From contig MJGA01000001.1 in assembly GCA_001910725.1 (NCBI GenBank), positions 2,356,001 to 2,420,000 on the forward strand: 64,000 nucleotides of DNA. Reading direction: 5' to 3'. The stretch is from Phanerodontia chrysosporium. Lineage: Eukaryota > Basidiomycota > Agaricomycetes > Polyporales > Phanerochaetaceae. How positions within the stretch are numbered: position 1 is the stretch's first letter; the number at the start of each line of letters is the position of its first letter. Positions 23,996 through 35,182 of this stretch are shown here, in pieces. The position numbers were made by a program, and so were the translations under genes. The notes below the pieces were generated by a model, which was not told the origin of the DNA, made no database searches, and was given only the letters and a program-made list of their open reading frames with translations.

Positions 23996-26387
23996 TTATG
24001 GCGTGCCCTCCTGCTCGAGGACCTTCAGCTCGGCGAGACGGCGGCGCATCTGCTTCTCGGTGCGTGTAGGCGGGACCTTGCGCGCGAACGCCGCACCAAC
24101 CTACACCGAACTCGTCAGCACACGGCAAAGTTGACAGGGAACAGACGCCGACATACCAGAGCACACAGGCCGCCGAAACGCAGGACCCACGCGACGCCGT
24201 TCTTGCCGTAGAACGTCGTGTGATGCTCGGGGTCGTTGTCGACCTCGTGGTCGACAGCACGGAAGATGGCGCTCGACACGAGCGCGACAATGAACTGTGG
24301 GAAGACGATCGCAAGGTTGTGGATGCCGAGAATTGTGCCGCCCGCGACGGGGTCCGCGGACGGAGCGTCGGCCATGTCGTGGTGCTCCTCGAACGAGCGC
24401 CGCCGGCGCAGCAGCGGCTGGTGCTCGTCGAATTCTTGCAGAGTAGGCCGAGCAGGCGTGGACAGCGTGCGAGTGTGCGAGGGGCGGCGGTGCATGAGAC
24501 GGCGGGACAGGGCCTCTTCGCCCGGCGTGACTTCGTGCTCGCGTTCTTTCAAAAACTGGAACACGCCGTTAGTCTAGTTATTGTTCTGCCTGTGCTGCCG
24601 ACATACCTCCATGATGATGGCAAACGGAACCCAGCATGCGACCGCCCAGCAAATACCGACCAAACTGACCGCGATGATGGCCTGCCACACCTTGGTAATG
24701 AAGAACGTCGAGAAGGTGATAGCGCTGAAGAGCAACATAGCACCCGTCCAGATGTTCCTGAGGAAGAACGGCATGAAAGGCAACTCGAGAGGCTTTCCCT
24801 GCCTAGCCGCATCTGCGCGCCATTGCTGCACGGTCGCTTTCAAGCGCGCGAACTCGGCATCCTCGTCGTCATCCCCTTCATGCGCCAGCAGGCGTGAGTC
24901 ACGCTGGCTGAGTCGAGGGAGAAGCGTCCCAGCAATGACGGCAACTACGTCGGAGTTCAGTTCGCCTTCGTTTCGTGATAAGCTATTGACTTGATGACTT
25001 ACCAACACTGTAGATGGCCATCGCGAACTCTCCGGTACGCGTGGCAACGTCATTGTCAGGCTCACGGCCAAGTTCAGCCGCCATTACTTGGCCCACGTAG
25101 GTTGTGCTAGACAACGTGAGCCACCTGTACCATGAGCCGAAGAGATCTCAACTCACGAATAGAATAAGAATGGGAACCATCCCATGAACGCAAAGACCTG
25201 GACGTAGCACACGCGGCGAATAGGCTTCGGTAGGTTGACAATAGCATTGTAGATATTCCTAAGCACATCTCCGAATTTGCTATGGCTGATGATCGTGTCA
25301 GCGTCCACACCAGCGATGCGACTGAGTATACTCACTTCCTGTCGACACGGAGGTCGTCCTCGCGAGACTGTTCCTCCTGCGAGGCGCAGGTGATCCAGAC
25401 CGTGATGACCAGCAGGATGATGCTGACAACGCAGAACTTGCGGAACTGGTCGCCGCCCAGCAGACGCAGAATGGGCAGGCTCGCGAGCGGCAGGAAGCCG
25501 AAGCCGAATCCGACAATGTTTCCCGCGTTTGTCATCTTGCTGTGCCAGGCGTTCGCATCGTTCAGCTGCTCCGGGGGCGTGACATCGAGAAGCAGGTTTC
25601 GGAGCGATGCTTGCAGAGCATTGAGGGCGAAGTCCAGGACATAGAATGAAACAACTGCGAGGATGATGGCAGTGTTTTTGACCTAACTCAAGTTCAAGTC
25701 AAGGGCAGGGAAGGCCGGAAGCTAGAGTACTCACGTCTTTCGTCCATTGAGGGTCCCAGCTTCCCTTGCCTCCACCAAAGAGGTCCACGAAGAAAGCTGC
25801 GAGATCCTGGCAGTATGCCAGGGTGAAGGTCGACACTACCAGGGCGGCTGTTGAAAGCACAACCCAGTAACGCCGCCTATACTTCGACCGGGAAGCGTCG
25901 GAAATTGCGCCTGTGGAGACGTCAGTTAGGGACCAGGTCCTGATAGGACGCACAAAGTGGAGTACTGACCGATAACAGGCTGGGCAATCAATCCGCTTAT
26001 GGGGCCGGCGAGCCACACCAGGCTGGTGAGCTGCTCCGACAGACCAAGAGAGAGCAAGAACGGTGTGCCGTAGCTGGTTCTGGCTCAGTGACAGAAGCGC
26101 GTGATAGTACGTGTCCCTACGCACCCGAGCTCGACGGTCCAGGCGATCTGCGCGCCAGCCATGGAGATACTAAGCTTGATGAGGTCCAAGGTGGACATGC
26201 GCTTCCGGGACGGGTCGACGCTGCGGTCTTTCGCGACGCCATCGGCGAGGTCGTTGCGCGTCGAGGGGTCGGGGAGGGTGCGCGACCGCTCGCGTTCGAC
26301 AGACTCGATGCGGACCTGCCTGGACGGCCACGGGATCTGGGTGGTCGGGTCGGGGTCGGAGTCGGCGGTAGGGGCGGGGAAGGCCAT
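23996..26387 (-). CDS. MFS sucrose/alpha-glucoside:H+ symporter (GPH/SUT family)
   Basis: Plasma-membrane proton-coupled carrier of sucrose or maltose type. It starts MAFPAPTADSDPDPTTQIPW with a cytosolic head of about 75 residues. TM1 is LIKLSISMAGAQIAWTVELG, then YGTPFLLSLGLSEQLTSLVW and AGPISGLIAQPVIGAISDAS with SKYRRRYWV, the GxxSDxxxSxxGRRR-type loop of sucrose carriers. Further helices include IILAVVSFYVLDFALNALQA, IILLVITVWITCA and VQVFAFMGWFPFLFYS, with GICWAVACWVPFAIIMEFLK late. A central acidic loop (HEGDDDEDAEFARL) separates the halves. About six introns join without frame break. The protein ends ..LAELKVLEQEGTP. Twelve helices are expected and roughly that number is visible. The exact substrate cannot be told from sequence. 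Confidence 0.88.
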
Positions 26388-26943
26388 GACTGGAGGACGA
26401 CGAATGCGGGAGAGACAGCGAGAACGGCGGGGGCTATATGTAGGCTCTGTGCCTCGGTAGAGAGGCCGTGCGTGGCAGACACATGCAAGGCAGGAGAGGA
26501 TCCTCCGCACACAGTATATGGAGTAATCGGCACCTCCCGACCGGCGTCATGAACGCGGTCTGGGCGCCACGCGGGGAAGACGCGGGGAAAGTAAACTAGC
26601 TAGTCGCTGCACCCAGGACCAGAATGCATACGACAAAATCAACTGTCTGAGGGGAATCAGGTCGATGGGCACCTCTGCATTCTACATTGTTGATAAGAGT
26701 CTAGAGTGTGAAGGGTTTCTGCGAATTGCAGGGACTCCGGATACCGCTGACCGACGAAGGCAGAACTGTTCGTACCGCAACGAGGACATGGATAATTACA
26801 CATTTGCACAAATGCATCGCCGTCAAGGTATGGCAAAGCACGTAGGTCTTAACATGCACGATATCCAGCGATCTAAGGCGTGAGATTGTCGATGCGAACG
26901 AGCGGGTACTATTACCTAAACGTCAAGAAGCGACATTGTTCAA
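26388..26943. other. Intergenic, promoter side of the sugar carrier
   Basis: No supported coding exon. The short frames at 26665-26883 have no splice partner or recognisable motif. Confidence 0.5.
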
Positions 26944-27157
26944 TACTGTACGAACACGACAACTGTTCACGGCTTGTGACCGTGACACTTGCGAGCAGTC
27001 GAGTTCACAGTTCAGCGCCGCCGAAGTGCGAGCAGCCAATCAGAAGCGTCAAGGCGCCGCGCCAGCGCCCGCCCACCCCCGTGACCCGGACCCCAGTTCC
27101 AGACGCCAGTCACGCCTCCGTGACCGTGACGTGACAGTTGGTCGTGTTCGTACAGTA
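26944..27157. mobile_element. MITE-like element with about 23 bp terminal inverted repeats
   Basis: TACTGTACGAACACGAC followed by AACTGT at 26944-26966 is the inverse complement, with one indel, of CAGTTGGTCGTGTTCGTACAGTA at 27135-27157. The 214 bp unit has no coding capacity, which fits a miniature non-autonomous DNA transposon. The inner flanks (GTGACCGTGAC words) also show partial inverted symmetry. No target duplication was certain. Confidence 0.6.
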
Positions 27158-27481
27158 GGCTAGCACGGCTATTATGGCATGCATGAACACGCTGGAGGTC
27201 TGTGGACAGGTGATTGTATGCAGATGCTTTACCGACACGCTGGAGAAGTGGACGATCACTGGCGGTAATCCCTCAACATCCAGCTATAGCTCCTGTTTTC
27301 CATTGATATAACCCGTCACAAGCATGGCTACAGAGCGAATACACAGCAGCTGCGCGTAAGTTAACGATATAATACTGTACACGAAAGTAAGTACATCCCA
27401 CCAGTGGATCCTACACGAATGTACAGCCCGAAAGAAAAGCGAATGTAAAGACCGGGAAGACGAAAGATACAGCGAAAGAGA
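27158..27481. other. 3' flank of the ankyrin gene, no gene
   Basis: 324 bp of AT-richer sequence with no coding exon; it probably contains the 3' UTR and polyadenylation site of the minus-strand ankyrin gene. Confidence 0.5.
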
Positions 27482-29538
27482 TCACGTTATCCGAGAAGCC
27501 ACCGAGTTGGCAGACGAGTTCCGTTTGTGCGAGAAGATGTGGTGGTGGTGCTTTTCCTTGTCCTCGCTGCTCTTCTCGTTGTGTTTGTGCGAGGACAGCA
27601 GGAACGGCAGCCGGCGCGAGAGCAGTGTCGGGGTATGGCTCCGCTCCACTGGCGGCGGGCCAGCGGGCGGCGGCGGGAATTTCGCGAACTCGCTCGACGG
27701 CCCGGTGAACTCGACGTCCTTGCTGGAATCGCGCGAGTTGCTGGCCTTGATGAGGGGCGGCCGTGCCGACGATTGTGTTGGCGTGGCGGGGGACGCGGGT
27801 GCCCGCTCGGCCTTCGGGGATGTCGTAGAAGATTGGAGGATATCTGGGTCGGTGCCCGACCGATTCCGGGTATCTGCTTGTCGGGAGGTGGCAGGGGTGG
27901 CGGGCGAGGACATGAATGGGGTATCACGCAGCTGAGCTGCAGATGCTGACGGGCGGAGGAGTCTGCGGGGCGCGACAGACCCTACCGTCATGTATGACTG
28001 GAGCGACGCCACGTCGTCATCTCGCGACTTTCCACCAGAAGACACGGCCGAGCCGTTCTGCGACGTCGCATCTGTCGATACTGTGGCACCGCTACCGCTG
28101 CGGCTGCGCAGCTTGTACTTTTCCATTGCCTCCATGTCGCGCTCGCGCATGCGGTTCGCGACAGGGGACAGGCCTGGGGCGGCCCCTGGAGCGGGTGCAA
28201 GGCTGCCGTGCGGCGCAGGGCTCGGTGATGGCACGCTGAGGATACTGTTACTCCCGACAGAGCTCGCTGACGGGTAAGGTGGGGATTGTGGCGGTGGCGG
28301 TAATGGCGTTCCATTCCTCTGCGGAGATAGCGATGAGAATGCCGGGGGCACATACCGTGACCGGGACGGTGTGGAGTGATTGTCGTATTCTCCCGAGTCC
28401 GATGTCGTTGTTGTTCGACTGGTGCCAGAGCCGCTGCGCATGCGGATACTGCCGTTTGTCTGGCGCGGAATGCTACCGTTCGACAGCCGCGCTGCGGTGA
28501 GCGGAGGCGCGTGTCCCTGCCATTCTGCCTCTCGCACGGCCGCCTGGACTGCCTTCCTCGCCCTCCTGCTATTCTCTACGTGTGCTCTCGCGGTATCCTG
28601 AAGCACGTCCCTAATGGCCATCCTAATCGGGCATCAATGGAAACCCCATTAGTACAGCGACAGTCATCACGTACGAATAAGCGTAGTCGGAGGGCGTGGA
28701 CCCGTCGTTGTTGCGTACATTGAACTGGCATCCGCGTTCAATCAACGCTTGCACGATCTACAGATAATCAGATTCAGATGTGGTGGTTTCACCGAATGTG
28801 CCAGCACGTACCGGGACATTACCCCATGCACTTGCACTGCAAGACACCTTCAGATAACCGGGGGCACGGAACAAACAGGGAACTCACTAGTGCAGTGGGG
28901 TGTTTCCCTCGTTGTCCGCCAGGTCGACGTCGGCTCCCGCCTCACACAACATCTATGCGGAGGTCAATGAATACACGGTGGACAGACAACATAGCCGGCG
29001 TACCCTCACGAGCTCCTCGTTCCCCCGCATTGCAGCCATGTGCATCGCCGTCTTCCCATCCGTGTTCGCCCAGTCCAATGTCTCAGGGTACCGCTCGTAG
29101 TACAGACGAGCCATGCGCAGCGTCGCGCCGTAGAATTCGTGGTCTGTGGAGCCGTCTGCTAATACGGGCGGACGAGCGTCCGCGAGGAGGATGAGGATGG
29201 TGTTATTTTCTGAGTCCTGTTGGGAACCCTGTTGAGGTCCGTAGTACCGTCGACTCCCAGCTCCAATGCACTCACTCGACTGATTTCCTTGTCATCATGA
29301 CCAACGCTGAGGAGGTACTCAAACGTCTCCTCGTGTCCCAGCACTGCGGCCCACGCCAGCGACGTGAACCGTCGGTGCGTAGGGTCCGGGTTGCGCATGT
29401 CCGTCCGCTTGATGAGGCGTTTGACCAGGAAAAGGTTGTTCTCTGGACACAGTTCGCGTGAGCACAGCAACGCTTGGACCGCGGAGACTGACCCTTGACC
29501 GCGCGCCTCAGGCGGATGGTTGGGTCCTTTTCTGCCAT
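27482..29538 (-). CDS. Ankyrin-repeat protein with long disordered Ser/Pro-rich tail
   Basis: Cytoplasmic adaptor-type protein. It starts MAEKDPTIRLRRAVKG at 29538. The ankyrin half covers LLCSRELCPENNLFLVKRLI, SLAWAAVLGHEETFEYLLSV, TDGKTAMHMAAMRGNEELV, GADVDLADNEGNTPLHYAS and IVQALIERGCQFNVRNNDGS. The last repeats are split by four introns that all join in phase, ending ..PSDYAYS before MAIRDVLQDTARAHVENSRR. The remaining 370 residues are disordered, Ser/Pro/Thr rich, ending in a His- and Lys-rich stretch (KEKHHHHIFSHKRN). One frame break lies near 29490, where AAGGGTCAG appears to lack one G, just after AVKG. Fungal orthologues of this layout exist but I know no assigned function. Divergent with the STEEP1 homologue over 295 bp. 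Confidence 0.82.
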
Positions 29539-29833
29539 GTTGGAGTCGAGCACACCGTTTGGTAAAGGAGCTCTAGAGGGCTGTAGAACGGTGACACTGC
29601 AGTCCGGAGGCAGAATTGGGTGGAGGATAATAGCAAGAGAGGATCACGTGGATTCAATTTACGGCTCGACTAAGGTCGGGCGTCTGTGGTAATTACGCTG
29701 TTGCCTCCTCCTCTCCCTCGACCTCGCGGTCACGTCTAAACTTACATCTTGATATTGCCCGAGGGCAGTGCCGTTGCCAGCAACTCGTCTTCGTTGAACT
29801 CAGGCGACCCCATCTTACGACAACCTCACCGCC

Positions 29834-30514
29834 ATGCCCAAGGTCGTCTCCCGGTCGGCAGTGTCTTCATCTACTGATGGTCATCGAGTCTCCGCGTGCT
29901 CTCGCCCTGTACCTTGTGCTAAATCGAGGTTTATTCGCCAGCTCAACCAACGGCATCCTCTACCGCCGCATTACGCGTCTACTGTACTTCATGTTCCCTG
30001 TCTTGTTGCCTTCAAGAAACTGACAAGCTATCGGCTTATTCTCAGACTGCTTATGTGGCGAATTCATCGTGCGTGTTTCCAGACTCCACTGCTGGCGAAG
30101 CTTTCAATTGCTGAGTCTGTATTTGACAGCTTGTCATTGACAAAAGCTTAGTTAGCCTACCCAAACGTCAAACTGATGGGGCGACGGTCATCCGGTGCCA
30201 GGATAGTGAAGCAGGGAAAGCGCGAGTCTTTAAGCTCAACGCGACGATCAAAGACGCGATCTTGGTTGAGCGGTGAGCCAGGGATCCGTTGTTGCGGGAA
30301 TACTCATCTCAAACGTATGGACACCAGGTCGGGAGGGCACGAAAAGCAATACAGGCTCCACTGCCCTCGATGTGACCTGCAGATTGGGTACCAGTCGACG
30401 CCTCCGCCCATCAAGTCGGGGCCTTATCTGTACATCGTCAAGGGGGCTCTCAGCCAGATACAAGGTCAGGTCCCTCCAGATGCTTTCGCAGATGAAAATC
30501 TTGTTCGCTCGTAG
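29834..30514 (+). CDS. STEEP1 (CXorf56/UPF0428) homologue
   Basis: Small zinc-binding-type protein. Five exons: the first encodes MPKVVSRSAVSSSTDA.., then the cysteine motif LRVYYCLCGEFI is assembled across two introns (short exons near 29942-29983 and 30046-30068). It continues LVIDKSLVSLPKRQTDGATV, and after the last intron HEKQYRLHCPRCDLQIGYQS and GPYLYIVKGALSQIQGQVPP. Both Cys pairs (CLC and CPRC) and the MPKVVSRS start match the eukaryotic family that includes human STEEP1. In human the protein promotes ER exit of STING. Fungi lack STING, so the ancestral role is unknown; fungal and plant members are also linked to splicing in some datasets (recollection, not checked). About 165 residues, a little shorter than the human protein. 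Confidence 0.88.
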
Positions 30515-31071
30515 ATGGCTTCGCCCTTGTGTCGCCTCCAGAGGAAATCTCCGCTCTTGGGTTGGAAGCGTTACCAGGCATGTCTCAATATCCGGCTTCC
30601 TACGATCTTCTTGTACCATATCGTCGAATGCAGACAACGCATATATGTTAGTGAGTCTCGTTGCCTGGGTGAAGATAAGTGCATGTTGGTTCTGTTTCAT
30701 TTGACCCTTGTAGGTAGTAAGTCTTCAACCGGTGTGTTGCTTGCTCTTCATTTCAGCGAGCTGGAGTTCGTCCCCGATCGTGAAGGTGATGCATTCTGCC
30801 AAATTCCAGTCAACGACAGGCTGCAAACGGATGGGGCTCTTGAGATTGTGCCAGTGTCGGCGCCCTTGCCTTTCTCGTCGACTGCCTTGTACTCTGCTTG
30901 TGTTTGATGCCGGCTCGGTTGCACTCGCACGCCTTTCCTTTTGCAGAACAAGGCAGCTGCATAGTTTGGCGACGGTCTCTGTGGGTCCTCGTGTCGATTG
31001 CGTGCGTTTGGGAGCACTTCGGGTGGCCATCATGTCACAGTGTCGCGCTGCTGCCGCTACATAAGCCCAAG
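30515..31071. other. Intergenic, no supported gene
   Basis: Several short overlapping frames on both strands, none with motifs or splice support. Confidence 0.5.
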
Positions 31072-31411
31072 ATGCCTGTCATCAACGGCCTGCAGCCTTT
31101 GCGCCCCGCGGACAGCCACTCTCTCAAACGCTCCCATTCTTGCTCGTCCTCGTGCCTACTACGATATGTCGCACACCAGGCCTGCGCAGTCTTTTGCACT
31201 GTTCCCGACATCAGCCGCTGCCTCCACCGCGCCGCACGCGTTCAACATCTTCTCGTTCTCGCACTCTCCCCGCGAGACACATGCTATGGTGGAAGAGCTA
31301 CAACAGGTGTTCCGGCCGTCAAGTCAGGTCTCGGAGTGGGGTGTCGAGGCTGAGAAGACGAGCCATACGTCTTCGCTGAGGGATAGCATACGGAAGATCT
31401 TCCGGCTATAA
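31072..31411 (+). CDS. Possible small Ser-rich protein, frame uncertain
   Basis: Not recognised. MPVINGLQPLRPADSHSLKR opens at 31072. A second frame gives a plausible C-terminus (HAFNIFSFSHSPRETHAMVE, then SSLRDSIRKIFRL, stop at 31411). Joining them needs two lost bases or an unseen intron, within 31130-31160. The C-terminal part ends in a basic amphipathic stretch. It may equally be noncoding. Confidence 0.3.
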
Positions 31412-32024
31412 CACAGCGTGTAACCATGGTGGTTGCCCAGATGCTTGTGCAGGTTCGTAGCTGTAGATCATCTACCCCCAGTACCACCTCTGACTGGTGT
31501 CTCGTATTTTTTGCAGATTGCCACATTACCGCGCTTTGCTTCTGCTGAGACATGCCTCGCATGCGCACACTCCTTCTCACATGCCTCTCCGCTCGCTTCT
31601 TCCCACGCTCTCTAAAACCTCCAAACCACTAATCATATATCTCCTGTATTGCCTCTGGTCTCGATACTGCTGCATGGACTGTTCTCTTGTCTGTAATACT
31701 AGCTAATTAGATACCAGTGGAATGAATGTCTGGTAGATATGTATCATAGTCATATATTATAGAGCTCTTAAAATATTGCGTTATATATATTTGGGTTTCC
31801 TACCTGCTAGCATGCGTCCAACCTGGATAAGACAGTTATGCCCTGCCCGACGCGAGTGGAAGCAGCGAAGAGAAACGACGACGGCTTCCGCTTTAGGTTG
31901 AAACCGCTTAGCCACGTGGATGATCGCGGGTTGAGGAGGGCGCGCGGCAAGTTGCGAGCCCCCACATTGAGTGCGACGGCGAGCTCGCGGGCAGAGGACG
32001 AGCGGTGAGCGTGTTGCAGCGGCC
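31412..32024. other. Intergenic, no supported gene
   Basis: AT-rich part at 31690-31790 with TATATAT words; it then rises in GC toward the start of the coiled-coil gene. No coding exon recognised. Confidence 0.5.
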
Positions 32025-33342
32025 ATGGACCTCCCGACGCCTCGCGAACTTGAGCTCGAGACGCTGCTCAGGCAGCGTGACGTGCAACTCGCAGATCTCA
32101 CGGTATGTCCTGCCATCGCTCCCGCTCGTGTGTCCGTCTTACGGGTCTGACGCGTCTTGCTCCGCGGTGTCTTATAGGACGAGGTGACACACCTCAGACA
32201 GTACCTCGCGAGCCAACCTACCCCGACGGTCACCGATCCCATCTCTTTACCTCCACCGCTCGTCTCATTATTACTCCCACATATCAACGACCGGGCGGCC
32301 GCCACATCGTCATCCTCGCAGTCTAGCACTGTGGTACAAGCGTTGACCCAGAGGGTCAAGATCTTGCAGGAGGAGAATGATGAGCTGTATGAGCTGCTGA
32401 AGACTGGGGAGACGGGTAGACTCAAGGAGGATGTGCGCTCCCTGAAGAGAGTCGTCCAGAAGCTGGAAGGGGCACTGCGAGGTCCGTCTGGCGCTGAGCT
32501 TAGCCTGCACACCTTCATATATTGACTTTGGGGTGTATGTGCATAGACTCTCACCAAGTCATCAACTCACTATCGTACGTCGTACTCTGCATTGTCTCCT
32601 CGGAAATTCTCACGCATATACCGGCAGAGAGGAGCTCGAGAAAGCCCAGGCTACCATCCTCGAGAACGGCAGGCCAAAGGGCTACTCTGGCAACAGCCAT
32701 CCTTCCTCCCAATCACCCGCCATTCGCACCAACCAGAACCTCCCACCACACACGAGCCAGCCTCCTAACGGCTCCTCCAAACTCCCGCCCACGGGCCCCC
32801 GGGCACATAAAAAGCCACGCCTGTCCGATACGCCCTCGGCCCCACCGTCGTCTCATGGCGGGCAGCCCGCAAAGGGCAACAGGGTGCATGGCGGGGCGTC
32901 TGCCCGCCGACAGGAGACGCCTGACCGCTCTCCGCGCATCAGCACCTCGAACGACCGCAAGGTGAAGATGGAGGTCGACGAGGAGGACCGCAAGCACTGG
33001 TCTCCGAAGCGCAACCACGACCATGAGCAAGACCGTGCGGACCGGGATCGTGACCGAGAGCGGGATCGCGACCGCGGCCATGAGCGCGAGCGCGAGCGAC
33101 CGCCGAAGGATCGTGAGCGCGACAGGCACACTCACCGCGATCGCGACCGTGACCGTGACCGTGCAAGAGATTTTGACAGGTCCAAGCGGAATGGTGCGTA
33201 TGGTGCCGCAGGTGCAAGTGGAGGCGGCGGCGGTAGCTCGGGCGGAGGGGGAGGCGGTGGCAGACGACCGCGCCGTGGCAGCAACGCTAATTCGTATTCC
33301 TCGACGGGCGATCGGACGTTGAAGGAACGCATGGGACTCTAA
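32025..33342 (+). CDS. WTAP/Mum2-like coiled-coil protein with Arg/Asp/Glu repeat tail
   Basis: Probable fungal member of the WTAP/Mum2 group (regulatory subunit of the mRNA m6A writer); this assignment is tentative. Exons run 32025-32102, 32178-32481, 32547-32574 and 32628-33342 and join in phase. The start MDLPTPRELELETLLRQRD lies in GGCCATGG context. A coiled coil runs through VQALTQRVKILQEENDELYE, then VRSLKRVVQKLEGALRDSHQ and VINSLSEELEKAQATILENG, the latter stitched over two introns. The rest is disordered: a Ser/Pro linker, KPRLSD and EVDEEDRKHWSPKRNH, a stretch of alternating RD/RE/DR (33030-33175) and a Gly-rich run (GGGGGSSGGGGGGG) before ..RTLKERMGL. The RD/RE tract resembles RNA-processing factors. 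Other coiled-coil nuclear proteins are possible. Confidence 0.62.
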
Positions 33343-34101
33343 TTTGACCAAGGACTCTTCTCTCTTCTATTCTCGCTTGGTGGGCCATATCCGGAGATGC
33401 AGGGCAACGAGGCAGTTCTCGTCATTCCGGTGCTGTTCTGGTCCAAATTCTATATGGTACGCACCTCTTCCGAGCTGGTGGTTACGTCGTATTTGTATTG
33501 ATAGTCTGACACTCTTCCGTTGCATCTACAGTTGTATCATATCGTGTTGCGGTCTTTCCTCATCTCTACCTCCTATGTCCAGCATTATCGTCGTACTGCT
33601 TTGTTGAATCGTATCGTATATCTATCTCCCTCTCCGTAACAGGTTTTGGCGTCCTCTGCTCAGCCTTCACCATCCTTAGATGACATCGCCATGGTCTCTC
33701 GCGTGCACCATAGACAACACAGCCCACGTAGTCGTTTCCATTCGATCCGTTTCCCGTCGTCGTGTCAACCGGAATGCAATCTCGCTGTACTAACAGCTAA
33801 CCATACAAAAAGTAGACTATCCAGCTTCGTCAGTTCTACTGTAGGTTCGATAATGTTGTAGTAATTGCCTCTAGATTCATGGCTCTTCCCTTCGTTTGAG
33901 GTAGTATTATTAGCAGTACTCTGCGGTGTTGTCTCATTAGCGTAGCAAGGCATTCCGGTTGACTACATCGATGCTTTCAGGCGGTCCACGTCGCAGTGAT
34001 CCTCTCCACCAATTACACCCATAGTATACGAACATGCATGATGCAGCAAGGCACACTTGTTCTGAGGTAATGTTACCGCAATATTACAACAAACTTAGTA
34101 C
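33343..34101. other. Intergenic, no gene seen
   Basis: AT-richer sequence between the coiled-coil gene and the tRNA; no coding exon or repeat recognised. Confidence 0.55.
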
Positions 34102-34180
34102 GGCTCAATGGTCTAGAGGTAAGATACTTGCTTTGGGACATAATTGCAAGGGATCCCGGGTTCGAATCCCGGTTGAGCCC
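34102..34180 (+). tRNA. tRNA-Pro(UGG) with 7-nt intron
   Basis: The acceptor stem GGCTCAA pairs with TTGAGCC, followed by discriminator C. The T arm CCGGGTTCGAATCCCGG is intact. The anticodon stem CTTGC/GCAAG encloses TTTGGGACATAATT. Taking a 7-nt intron after position 37 leaves a loop with anticodon TGG (Pro). The D arm GTCT..AGGTAAGAT is normal. Intron placement at 37/38 follows the eukaryotic rule. Confidence 0.9.
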
Positions 34181-35182
34181 ACTTTTTGGTTGTTGTTGCC
34201 TGTACTGGCAGGAGCTCGCCTAGTGGACAGCGCGGCAGTACCAAAGGTCAAGGAAAGAACAGTCGTTGACCTGCAAAGTAGCCGAGCCTCGATAGACTTC
34301 CTCAGCGGCTCGAGCTTTATCTTCGCGCCCCACTGCTTCCTGTCATGCCACTGGACATGGTCCAAATATCCGAGGTCCTCGCCTGCCCACGCACGCTTCA
34401 TAAACTCCCTCGTCCAGTCGCCATGCCAGCCGACGTTCGTAAGCAGCGCCTCGCACACATACTCAAGGTGGTCTTCGGTGCGCATCTTCGCCCAGTACTC
34501 GGGTCCGCGCGCCTCGCTCTCGCTCTCGGCGCCGTCGCCCTGCGCGAGGGCCTCCTCGTGCAGCTCAACGTCGTGCTCGTTGATTCGCAGGAACGGCGCG
34601 CTGCGAACGCCTGCCACGGCTTCTGCAGCGGCCACATGTCGAAATGCGGAGGGCGGGCGCGTGACAAGGCGCGTGTCCTGCTCACTCCACTCGTTGCAGT
34701 CCGTGGATCTCTGCGACGTGCGGGCGCGTGTTCGCCCGTCCGGTGCGCGAACAACAGTGGCGACGCGTCGTCGCCCTCGCCGGCGGTCCACTGCTCCACG
34801 GCAACCGCGTCGGCGTCGGCGCAGTCGTCGTATGGGGCGTCCAGCCCGATGTAGCGTGCGCGCGCATGTACTCGAAGACGCACGGCGTTGTGGGGGGGGG
34901 GGGGGGGGGGGGGGTGGACACAAAGGAGTCGCGCTGCGCGCCGAGCGCAACGCTCACAGGGCCGGCAATGTGCTTGCCCCAGGTTGACTGCTCCCAGTCA
35001 TACTTCTTATCCACTTTTGGGCTGCCCTTCCAGACGAGAGCAGAGACAGACAGTTGGAGTTCCGTGGGTAGCGTGTATGGGGCATTCGACGCGCCTTGCT
35101 TTGCGCGTTTCCGGGCAGGAAGGGAGTCAGTGCCTGTAACAGACAAGTGTTTGTGTTGTTCCAGCGATGAGCTGCTCGCCAT
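34105..35182 (-). CDS. Paralogue 1 of an unrecognised three-member family; damaged, runs antisense into the tRNA
   Basis: Function unknown. It starts MASSSSLEQHKHLSVTGTDS at 35182 with a basic patch (PARKRAKQG, possible NLS), then YTLPTELQLSVSALVWKGSP, shared with the copies at 35.9 and 55.7 kb. After GAQRDSFV the minus strand has a run of 23 C (34892-34914), read as a Pro stretch that the other copies lack. The family text resumes as VFEYMRARYIGLDAP after a shift near 34865, then ASPLLFAHRTGEHAP. A further shift is needed before TRLVTRPPSAFRHV, NEHDVELHEEALAQGDGAES and LLTNVGWHGDWTREFMKRAW. The usual tail ending in LEVYV is missing. Instead the frame runs on into STGIRTRDPLQLCPKA, which is the antisense of the tRNA-Pro gene. 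This could be a decaying copy, or a live gene hidden by sequence errors plus an unseen stop or intron. Confidence 0.55.
34183..34187 (+). terminator. RNA polymerase III T-run terminator
   Basis: TTTTT two bases downstream of the tRNA 3' end. Confidence 0.75.
34892..34914 (+). repeat. Poly-G tract, 23 bases
   Basis: Uninterrupted G run (poly-C on the coding strand of paralogue 1). It lies inside the reading frame, so its length decides the frame downstream. It could be a real hypermutable tract or an assembly artefact. Confidence 0.9.

Noticed and set aside
34105..34180. Protein tail STGIRTRDPLQLCPKA as a real domain
   Set aside because: It is the antisense translation of the tRNA-Pro gene, a well-known artefact.
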